From: JBBSUQ01 sp964389755
GTDB taxonomy: Bacteria > Bacteroidota > Bacteroidia > Flavobacteriales_D > Crocinitomicaceae
Assembly: GCA_964389755.1 (NCBI GenBank)
Contig: CAYMEW010000054.1
Span: 1-16,610 of the forward strand
Reading direction: 5' to 3'
Length of the DNA: 16,610 nt
The translations under genes and the position numbers were made by a program. Position 1 is the stretch's first letter, and the number at the start of each line of letters is the position of its first letter. The notes below the pieces were generated by a model. That model was given only the letters and a program-made list of their open reading frames with translations. It was not told the origin of the DNA and did no database searches. Below are positions 6,041 to 13,600 of the stretch, piece after piece.

Positions 6041-7834
6041 ATGAAAATTAACCTTCAAAACACAATTCCAAAACTCGTAAGCCCGAAATTCATACCGCTT
6101 GGACAACGCGCCAATCGCGTCGAACTGCTCAGGGACAGCCGCTACCTCCGAAAACTCAATTATGAACTGAAAGGACCCGTACGTGGAGTTTGGGGAACGC
6201 TCGGCTGGGAAGATGACTCCCCTTTTTACCTCGACGGCACGCTTGAGTGTTCAAAGACCGGGAATACCGAAGAAGGAATGTATGCCGCACATGAGGCTCA
6301 TTCCCTCACACAACGCGAGATCAACGACCTGAAGATGGTCAATCCGCATCTTTCCGAAGCAAAAGGCACGGTGCAGGAACGCTATCTCAACTTTGACAAG
6401 GTGGATTTCAACCTGCCGGAAGTGTTCAATCCATTGGAATTGCCGCGACTTCGACTCACGCTTTTCTTGCAACCGGACGAGGGCGCGCTCGTCTATTATC
6501 AACATAGTCAAAAGGGAAACTACAGCGATGAGGACGCGCTGTTCGAATACGTAATGTACACCCGGGAATCGGAACCGGACCGCGACCGGCTCACCTATTA
6601 TTTTGCTGTCGAACCCAAACACATTCTCGTTCCCGTGGATGAAGCAGCCAACCTTTACCGGGAGTCGGATGAAGAAACTGGTCTTAGTTTCATTATCAAA
6701 ATATTAACCTTTAAACAGAAGGAAGCCCGGGAACAGGAGATCTACTCGGAATCGTTAAAAACGCTTAATCAACATGTTTTGCTTCGTGCCGAACCCGGAA
6801 ACGTACTCTACAACCTCGTGGGTGAGAAAAAATACGACCTGCTCCTCTTTGATCCGCTGACCGCCGGCGGCGCCACGGCTTACCCCGATCCCGAAGATGC
6901 CGGCACACTGCTCGGAGGACGCTTCGTATCGCTTGAATCGGCTGCGCAACTCGATCAACATGCGCGTACGCTCCTGTTAATCCACGGTACGTTTGTAAAT
7001 ACCGCGAAATCATATCACGGGTTGATGCTGCGAAAGGGAACAAACGGAGAATCTTTTTCCTTTTTGCAACACCTCATCGACAGCGGGCAGTTCGAACAGA
7101 TCATTGCGCTCGATCACCCGACGATCTCACACGATGCCGGTCAAAACGTGGAATGGTTGCGAAACAGGCTGAATCACCTCGGTGTTTCTTTCAGTAAACC
7201 GCTAAACATCGTAACCAGCAGCCGGGGCGCACTCGTTGCCGAATACATGGCATCTGACAAGAAATGTGCTCCCTTTTTCACGATTGAGCGTATCCTGATG
7301 TTCTCCGCGGGAAACGGCTGCGGATACTTTCGACTCGGAACAAAGATCGCCCGCGGATTAAGTATCTGGAAAAATACGGTTTCCGGTCCGGCAGCCAAAT
7401 TGATCCTGGCCATTGCGCAACTTTCCGCCGAATGGTTCCTGAAACAGCCGGGCTGCGTTCTCATGAATGAAGATCAACCTGTTCTCGGAGAGATCCTCTC
7501 GAAAAAACCGCTGAATCCCGCTTTGCGCTATCGCTGCGTGATCTCAGACTGGGACAAATGCCTGGTAGCCGACGAAAAATGGCTCAAACGCATCGGTAAA
7601 ACTTCCCTCGATGTGGTTATCCGGATCGCTTTGGGCAAACAACACGACTGGGTGATCGGTTACGACAGGCAACAACTGATACCGCAGGGATCTCAAAATG
7701 CGGGCAACATACAATTGCATTGCATCCATGGACGATACATGGACCTCGACTTTGTAAAGGATACGGATTGCAACCTCATTTCGGACCCGCATTACCTCAT
7801 CGAACAATACTTCAGGGAAGATGCCGTGGTGTAA
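6041..7834 (+). CDS. Large protein with C-terminal alpha/beta hydrolase (DUF7379-like) domain
   Basis: The 597-residue product has no signal peptide or membrane helix and is probably cytoplasmic. Residues 1 to about 300 form a region I do not recognise, with beta-type stretches (RLRLTLFLQPDEGALVYYQH) and a helix rich in charged residues. From about 305 it resembles a lipase/esterase alpha/beta hydrolase: LLLIHGTF with H315-G316 (oxyanion loop), an IIALDHPTIS strand-turn, a nucleophile elbow T392-S-S394-R-G396 (GxSxG with threonine first), D536 in KQHDWVIGYD and H563 in LHCIHGRYM as the likely acid and base. The arrangement HGTF / DHPT / SRG / late D and H is that of the DUF7379 group as I remember it. 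The substrate is unknown. The ATG at 6041 is preferred to the in-frame TTG at 6035. It converges with gtrA-like at a 3-base gap. Confidence 0.75.
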   Translation: MKINLQNTIPKLVSPKFIPLGQRANRVELLRDSRYLRKLNYELKGPVRGVWGTLGWEDDSPFYLDGTLECSKTGNTEEGMYAAHEAHSLTQREINDLKMVNPHLSEAKGTVQERYLNFDKVDFNLPEVFNPLELPRLRLTLFLQPDEGALVYYQHSQKGNYSDEDALFEYVMYTRESEPDRDRLTYYFAVEPKHILVPVDEAANLYRESDEETGLSFIIKILTFKQKEAREQEIYSESLKTLNQHVLLRAEPGNVLYNLVGEKKYDLLLFDPLTAGGATAYPDPEDAGTLLGGRFVSLESAAQLDQHARTLLLIHGTFVNTAKSYHGLMLRKGTNGESFSFLQHLIDSGQFEQIIALDHPTISHDAGQNVEWLRNRLNHLGVSFSKPLNIVTSSRGALVAEYMASDKKCAPFFTIERILMFSAGNGCGYFRLGTKIARGLSIWKNTVSGPAAKLILAIAQLSAEWFLKQPGCVLMNEDQPVLGEILSKKPLNPALRYRCVISDWDKCLVADEKWLKRIGKTSLDVVIRIALGKQHDWVIGYDRQQLIPQGSQNAGNIQLHCIHGRYMDLDFVKDTDCNLISDPHYLIEQYFREDAVV

Positions 7835-7837
7835 TGA

Positions 7838-8296
7838 TTACGACGACGACGCACCCGCCGGGTTTTCAGTTCCTGCAAATACCCAGAATTTCTGACCGGC
7901 GAAATTAAAAACGGCACTTGTTCCCGTCGCTGCGATAAATGCCCAGAAATAGGGATGTGGGATAGCTGTGAGGTAATTTTCCATCACGAAAAGCGCCAGG
8001 GAATTAATGCCAACGTTCAGCAAGAGCGAAATACCGTAGAGGAACAGGAATTTGAACAGGCGCACGCGCGACCGGTTGTTCTGTTTCCACGTCCAGCGTT
8101 TATTAAAACTATAGGTCACAAAAAAGCCGCAAATAAACGACAATGTTTTAGCAGGGACTTCATTATCGAGACCGAACAGGCGTTCAGGGAAAACCGCAAG
8201 CAGGGCGTAGTAAACTGCGAGGTCAACGAGCACGGCGAGCATCCCGATAATCGTGAATTTGATCAACTGCTTCTTTAAAGGGGTCATGTTTTTCAT
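7838..8296 (-). CDS. GtrA-family membrane protein
   Basis: This 152-residue protein has four predicted membrane helices (about residues 12-35, 48-65, 82-102 and 114-138). It carries the family signatures KFTIIGMLAVLVDLAVYY at the first helix, TYSFNKRWTW after the second and NFAGQKFWVF in the fourth. GtrA-like proteins are thought to move polyprenyl-phosphate-linked sugars across the inner membrane, or otherwise assist cell-surface polysaccharide and teichoic or arabinogalactan modification. No glycosyltransferase partner is adjacent, so its sugar is unknown. An ATG at 8287 is an equally possible start. The longer frame from 8362 adds residues that cover the candidate promoter and do not fit the family. 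Confidence 0.88.
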   Translation of the reverse strand: MKNMTPLKKQLIKFTIIGMLAVLVDLAVYYALLAVFPERLFGLDNEVPAKTLSFICGFFVTYSFNKRWTWKQNNRSRVRLFKFLFLYGISLLLNVGINSLALFVMENYLTAIPHPYFWAFIAATGTSAVFNFAGQKFWVFAGTENPAGASSS

Positions 8297-8320
8297 GTGG
8301 ATGCCGCTTGAGCCGAACGG

Positions 8321-8348
8321 TAAAAATATAAAATTCCCCGTAATACAA
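8321..8348 (-). promoter_or_regulatory. Candidate promoter for the GtrA-like gene
   Basis: On the minus strand TTG (8348-8346), a 17-base spacer and TATTTTTA (8328-8321) give a -7 element one base off TAnnTTTG. It lies in the 90-base gap between the permease stop and the gtrA-like start, with a leader of about 18 bases. Read-through from the permease gene is an alternative, since no terminator is visible there. Confidence 0.35.
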
Positions 8349-8386
8349 TGGAAGACTTCCATAACTCAGCCCGCCAGAGCGAAAAA

Positions 8387-9658
8387 TCAGTCCCTTGAAA
8401 CGGCGTGGATCTTGCGCAGAATGAATTTTCTGAATAATACGGAGCAGGCGATCAGTACTACGATCACGATGAGCGGTACCGGGTGTTCGGTAAACTGCTT
8501 CCATGCAGAAACCACAATGGCAATGCCGCACATAATCACCCCGAGCAGCGGAATGAACCGGAAACCGGCCTTTTCTTTGAAAGCGATCAGGTTGACGGTA
8601 CCGAAAGTTATCAGGAAAATGAGACTCGCTGCATCCACGAGCGATCCGAGCGAACCGATCACCGAAAGAACGGCTGCAACCCCGGCGATTCCCAAAATAG
8701 AGTAATAGGCAATATTCGAATTGTTCTCTTTGGAAAAAACCGGCGGCAGATCTTTTCCTTTGGAAACCTTTTCCATTAGGCGACCGGTGGAAAACAAAGT
8801 GGCGTTAATAGCTGATCCTGTCGAAAAAGCCGCTGCAATTACAACGAGTACCAGTCCGGTGATACCGAATGCCTTTTTCCCTACCGCCAAAAGAGCCGTT
8901 TCTTTCTGCTGAACAAGCTTATCCGCTCCTACGATCATGGTGGAACCAAGGGGCACGACAATGTAGATCAGGGTTACCGCGATCACAGCGGAAATAAGTA
9001 CGCGCGGCAGATTCTTGCGCCTGTTCCGAATATCTGTATAGTCGTAAGAAAGCAACTGGAATCCTTCATAAGCCATAAAAATAGTGGCCGCACCGATCAT
9101 GGCGTGATACCATTCCTTGCTTTGAACTCCTTCCGTAAGCTGTGCTTTATCCCAGTCCGTCAGTCCGAATACGGCCAGCCCGAGCAGAATGAACAAATTC
9201 CCCCAAACGGTAATGATCTCCACGCGGGAAGAATCTCCGACTCCCCGCAGGTTGACCAACGCCAGTATCGCGATTGCCACGAATGCAAGTGCGCGCGGAA
9301 ACCAGCTGCCCCAGTTGAACACATGCGCCACGTAATGACCGAAAGTAAAAGCATAGACCGAAATCGTGAGCACATATCCGAGAATAAGTACCCAGGAAAG
9401 GCTCGCAGCAAGCCCTTTATGACCGATCTCCTTCAAAAAGTCGTAGACTCCGCCATTCTTTTGATACTTCAGCGAGAGACAACTGTAACTGTAAGCGGAC
9501 ATCAGGGCGATCATGCCGGCAATCGTGAAACTCAGCCATGCCCACTGTGCAGCCGATCCGATTACAACACCCAGAACAGAGAAAATACCTCCGCCGACCA
9601 TTCCTCCAACAGCCATGGACCAGGTGGCATTCAAACTCATTTTTTCGTTTTCAGGCAT
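8387..9658 (-). CDS. APC-superfamily amino acid permease
   Basis: The 423-residue protein is almost entirely hydrophobic, with about twelve predicted membrane helices, and belongs to the amino acid-polyamine-organocation family of secondary transporters. The first helix carries the glycine-rich substrate/ion-binding break G18-G-M-V-G-G-G-I-F26. Further family features are SYSCLSLKYQKNGGVYDFLKEIG after helix two, the helix-six segment IFMAYEGFQLLSYDYTDIRN, and AAFSTGSAINATLFSTGRLMEKVSKG in the helix-eight region. The transported amino acid cannot be read from the sequence. Synteny does not help, because the neighbours are a GtrA protein and a DUF4349 lipoprotein. An ATG seven codons in (M7) is an alternative start. 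The consensus promoter directly upstream supports the first ATG with a leader of about 8-10 bases. Confidence 0.92.
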   Translation of the reverse strand: MPENEKMSLNATWSMAVGGMVGGGIFSVLGVVIGSAAQWAWLSFTIAGMIALMSAYSYSCLSLKYQKNGGVYDFLKEIGHKGLAASLSWVLILGYVLTISVYAFTFGHYVAHVFNWGSWFPRALAFVAIAILALVNLRGVGDSSRVEIITVWGNLFILLGLAVFGLTDWDKAQLTEGVQSKEWYHAMIGAATIFMAYEGFQLLSYDYTDIRNRRKNLPRVLISAVIAVTLIYIVVPLGSTMIVGADKLVQQKETALLAVGKKAFGITGLVLVVIAAAFSTGSAINATLFSTGRLMEKVSKGKDLPPVFSKENNSNIAYYSILGIAGVAAVLSVIGSLGSLVDAASLIFLITFGTVNLIAFKEKAGFRFIPLLGVIMCGIAIVVSAWKQFTEHPVPLIVIVVLIACSVLFRKFILRKIHAVSRD

Positions 9659-9672
9659 TTTTGGTTTTTTCT

Positions 9673-9704
9673 CAAAAATAATGGTTTAGAATGCCCGTAT
9701 TCAA
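9673..9704 (-). promoter_or_regulatory. Bacteroidota-type promoter for the amino acid permease gene
   Basis: On the minus strand TTG at 9704-9702, a 21-base spacer and TATTTTTG at 9680-9673 match the consensus exactly in the -7 element. The start site near 9667 lies only about 9 bases before the ATG at 9658. Confidence 0.6.
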
Positions 9705-9735
9705 TGAAAAAGGGGTTTTTAAGTTTTTATAACAT

Positions 9736-9932
9736 TCAGGATCGCTGACGCTTCCGGCGACGTTGATACCTCCCGAGAAAAAGCCCGAGCCCGAGAAGGA
9801 TCAGTGTTAAAGGCCAGGCGTAAACGAGTGCGAGCAGGAAAAGTATCAAACCGTTCCAACCCGTTCTGAGTGCCTTTACAAAAATGTTGGAGCCGCCGGC
9901 ATCCGGCGTGTAAAAAGTGACTTCCAGCGTGC
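9736..9932 (-). pseudogene. Out-of-frame C-terminal membrane anchor of the DUF4349 gene
   Basis: Read on the minus strand in the frame shifted by one base, this segment encodes the expected DUF4349 ending: CTLEVTFYTPDAGG, then a strongly hydrophobic segment (LILFLLALVYAWPLTLILLG), then a basic tail ending RRRKRQRS and a TGA at 9738-9736. It is separated from the lipoprotein frame only by the A run at 9933-9936 (T run on the coding strand). One extra base there would join both parts into a 259-residue protein. It has no start codon or promoter of its own, so it is not a separate gene. Confidence 0.8.
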
Positions 9933-10514
9933 AAAAGAAACCTGGTTCTGCAGGTAACGCAGTCGTCCTTCAATCGATTCGATCTCCGTGCGCAATTCCC
10001 CGCCCTGCTTCTCGATCTCGAGAATATCCTTGACCGAATTGGCCTTATCAAGCAGGGACAGGTAACGCATTTCGAGTGCTTTTTTGGTCTTCAGGCGCGC
10101 TTCCACATCGAGGTATTCTTCCGTGACATCCTCCACGTGTATGCGCCGATAATCCACTTCCCCGCTCTCCGGAACAAGGTCTTTTAAAACCGCATCGAAC
10201 CGGTCCTCCGGAACGCGAATTTCCAGGGTCGTCCCCTGCTCGCTTTCATTTGCAAACGATTCGTCGGAAGAAATATATCCACCGTTCTCACGAACAAGTT
10301 TTACAATGTCGGCATGCGTTTGCCGGATCCGATCGGTTTCGAAACGGATAGTTCCCGTCCGGATCAGTTTCCGCGAATCACTTTCGGGTTTTTGTTTCTG
10401 GCGGTTAAAAGCCATCGGACCGGCGGAATTTTCAGTTGACTTACTTTCCGTGGCCTGCTGACAACTAACGAACAGGAGTAAAAGAATTCCGAAAAAGGGG
10501 TAGTTGAGTTTCAT
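9876..10514 (-). CDS. DUF4349 lipoprotein, frameshifted near its C-terminus
   Basis: As read, this encodes 212 residues. The lipoprotein signal MKLNYPFFGILLLLFVSC places the lipidated cysteine at 18. Next come a polar linker, then the DUF4349 core: KLIRTGTIRFETDRI, a KLVRENGGYISSDE helix-turn, TTLEIRVPEDRFDAVLKDL, VDYRRIHVEDVTEEYLD and a coiled coil (about residues 128-190) of the ARLKTKKALEMRYLSLL type. Members normally continue after QNQVSF into TLxVxFY and a C-terminal membrane helix. Here the frame instead ends with the unrelated ARWKSLFTRRMPAAPTFL at a TAA, while the genuine ending is present downstream in another frame (9736-9932). This indicates a one-base loss in the A run at 9933-9936 (coding strand T run), either a real mutation or a sequencing error. 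The biochemical function of the family is not established. It is divergent from the macroglobulin gene. Confidence 0.88.
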   Translation of the reverse strand: MKLNYPFFGILLLLFVSCQQATESKSTENSAGPMAFNRQKQKPESDSRKLIRTGTIRFETDRIRQTHADIVKLVRENGGYISSDESFANESEQGTTLEIRVPEDRFDAVLKDLVPESGEVDYRRIHVEDVTEEYLDVEARLKTKKALEMRYLSLLDKANSVKDILEIEKQGGELRTEIESIEGRLRYLQNQVSFARWKSLFTRRMPAAPTFL

Positions 10515-10525
10515 ACATTTCTTTT

Positions 10526-10533
10526 CAATGGTA
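10526..10533 (-). promoter_or_regulatory. Weak candidate -7 element for the DUF4349 gene
   Basis: TACCATTG on the minus strand at 10533-10526 is one mismatch from TAnnTTTG and lies 12 bases upstream of the ATG at 10514, the same short-leader geometry as other genes here. No convincing -33 element is seen. Confidence 0.3.
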
Positions 10534-10572
10534 TATACTTAACGCGATGCGGGATCAGAGGTTACGCATTTT

Positions 10573-10603
10573 CAAATAATCGCCGGCAGCATACAAATAA
10601 TCG
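10573..10603. repeat. 10-bp direct repeat in the divergent intergenic region
   Basis: CAAATAATCG occurs at 10573-10582 and again at 10594-10603, exactly 21 bases apart (two helical turns), between the divergent DUF4349 and macroglobulin genes. Both copies are preceded by T plus one base. The spacing and position suggest a possible protein-binding site, but no regulator is identified. Confidence 0.45.
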
Positions 10604-10633
10604 GGATCTGCTTACGGCTGCTGAAAACACACT

Positions 10634-10662
10634 TTTTACCACGCGCAGGAAACGCATTTTTG
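10634..10662 (+). promoter_or_regulatory. Weak candidate promoter for the macroglobulin gene
   Basis: TTTT at 10634-10637, a 17-base spacer and CATTTTTG at 10655-10662 resemble the Bacteroidota promoter, with one mismatch in the -7 element. The implied leader is about 12 bases before the ATG at 10681. Confidence 0.35.
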
Positions 10663-10680
10663 TCCTAAATCATTTATCCC

Positions 10681-13600
10681 ATGAAACGCATCATTTCCTT
10701 TTTCCTGCTCATTTTTTCGGGTCTTGCCCTGTTTCAGTCCTGCGGTTCCGGCCACCCGGAGATCATTCAGGTCGATCCCGGCTTCCGGGAATACATTTCC
10801 GCTTACACCTCAGGTATGATCTCCCGGAAGTCACCCATTCGCATCGAACTAAACGAACCGGTCAAAGGCCTGGAACAGCAATCTTCGGAAGAACTCGCTG
10901 CTTATTTTGAAGTGGAACCTGCTGTAAAGGGAACCGTTGTCGCAGTCAGCGATCGCATCATCGATTTTATACCGGATGAAATGTTACCCGTAAACCATTT
11001 CTTTACCGCAACCCTCCGGCTCGGTGAATTACGCAGCGTAAAGGACGGATTTGAGGATTTCCGCTTCCAGTTCGCCACCTACGAACAAAAAGTGAACGTC
11101 GAACTCGAAGGACTGCGCAATTATTACACCTTCGACATTGTCAATCAGCAATTGAGAGGATCCATCTCCACAACGGACGCGGAGGACAGTACACTTCTGA
11201 AAAAAATAGTGAAAGTAACGCTCGACGGCAAAACGCTTCCCTGTCATTTCGACCGCTTCTACGGCGATCACAATGTACGTTTCGTGGTCGATAGCATTCG
11301 ACGCGGCGAAAAAGCAAAAAAACTGGTCGTATCCTGGGACGGAACACCCATTCATTCGTTTTCGGCAGGACAGGAAGAGATCGAGGTGCCGGCACTGGGC
11401 GATTTTACGGTTGAACGTGTAGACGTAAGCCAGGGGGAAAACCAGGAGATCGCGCTGACCTTTAGCGAACCGATCGAACCGACACAGGACCTGCAGGGAA
11501 TCATCACCTTGTCAGGCAGCGACAAACTAAGCTGGCAGATCGACCGGAATGTCGTAACACTCTTTCTCAACGAATACATCGAAGGTACGCACAAGTTGCA
11601 GGTATCACGCGGAATTCACAACATCGCAGGCTTTCCGATGAATGAGGCCTGGTCCGAAGAATTAGAATTAAAAGCACCTTTCCCGCAATTGCGCATTCGT
11701 GGAAACGGAACGATCCTTCCGAACTCTCAGGGACTCATATTTCCGTTCGAGGCGATTGCACTCAAAGCCGTGGACGTTCGCGTAATCCGGATCTACGAAC
11801 ACAACGTTCACCATTTCCTGCAAACCAACGACCTAAACGGCAGCGACGAACTCACGCGCTTCGGAAAAGTGATCGCGAAAAAGAAACTGGACCTTTCCGC
11901 TGACAAAAGTAAGAACCTGCGCCAGTGGAACACCCATGTGATCGACCTCGGTAAACTCATCAATACGGAACCCGGAGCGATCTATGAAGTGGCGCTCGAC
12001 TTCAGACAATCTTATGCACTTTGTGATTGTGCCGATTCCGCGGAGGTTTCAGACGAAAACGACTATGGAACATCGAATGGAGAAAGCTGGAGTGAACAAA
12101 ACTGGCATCCATACGGATTCAATGGCTTTGAAACCTGGCATTCCTATTACGATGAAGACGAGGATCCCTGCGAATCAGGATATTACTATGGAAAAGCGGT
12201 GAAACGGAACATCCTCGCATCGGATATCGGTATGATCTTCAAACTGGATGAAGATAAACGGGCGCACGTGTTCCTCTCGGACATGGTCACCACGCAGCCT
12301 GTCAGCGGAGCCGACGTCTATTTTTACGACTACACGAAAAACCAGGTCGGGCACGTCAAAAGTGATGCGCAGGGAATGGCTTCGCTGCAACTTCGGCAAA
12401 AGCCTTTCCTGATGGTGGCGCATAAAGGCAAGCAACGCGGATACCTGAAACTGACCGACGGGCTCGTCAACTCGCTCAGTAAATTCGATGTATCCGGGGA
12501 ACCGGTACAGGATGGCGTCAAAGGATTTATTTACGGGGAACGCGGAGTATGGCGACCCGGCGACTCACTCTTCATCACCTTTATGCTACAGGATAACGAA
12601 CACAGCCTTCCGGCAGAACATCCCGTCAGTTTCGAATTGAGCGACCCCTCCGGCAATGTACTCTACAAAACCAGCACCACGCATCACGTAAACGGAGTCT
12701 ACGACTTCCGGACGCGCACCGCCGATGAAGCACCTACCGGCAATTACCAGGCACGCGTAAAAGTAGGTAACAAGCAATTCAGTAAATCCCTGCGCATCGA
12801 GACCATCAAACCGAACCGGCTGAAGATCCGCCTCGAAAAGGACTCGGAAAAGGGAAAGGATCGGTACAAACTACACTCCGAATGGCTGCATGGCGCAAAC
12901 GCAGGGAACCTGAAAGCCACCGTAAGCGAAGAACTCGTTCCGCTACGTACGGTTTTCAAAGGATATGAACAGTATCAATTCGATTCCCCGGTTCGCAGGA
13001 CTCAATCCGATCAGTCCACCATTTTCCAGGGAACACTCGACAGTACCGGTACTGCCATTTTCGAACGCCCACAATCACAATTTAAAGAAGCAGCCGGGAT
13101 GCTCCAGGCACGATACCTCACCCGCGTTTATGAAAAAAGTGGCAACTTCAGTATCGACCGGACCACGCTCAGCCATTCCCCGTACAAAGCATACCTCGGC
13201 TTAAGCGTTCCGAACGGTTCGGTCTATGACGAAACACTGGAAACCGGCTCCACGCACTGGTTCGACGTCATACGACTCGACGAATCCGGGAAATTATTGT
13301 CCGACAATGCGAGTGCCAACGTGCGCATCTACAAACTCGACTGGAACTGGTGGTACGACAGCGGAAAAGACGATATGAGCCAGTTTACGGCCAGGAATAG
13401 TTCCCTGCTCGTCAAAGACACAAGCATTACGCTCCAAAAAGGGAAAGGACGTTTTCCGCTGCGCATTGTTTATCCGCAATACGGACAATACCTCGTGCTT
13501 GTTACCGATGCAAAAGGCGGACACCAGACGGGAAGCGTCGTACACGTCGACTGGCCTTACTGGAGCAGAAGCAATCGCAGCGACAACGAATTCGCCAAGA

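Noticed and set aside
7853..7866. ACCC/GGGT followed by TTTT as a terminator for the hydrolase gene
   Set aside because: A 4-bp stem inside the coding end of the convergent gene is not convincing.
9719..10051. 110-codon minus-strand frame overlapping the DUF4349 gene end
   Set aside because: It is the third frame through the DUF4349 region, and its arginine/serine/histidine-rich translation resembles no domain. The real tail is in another frame.
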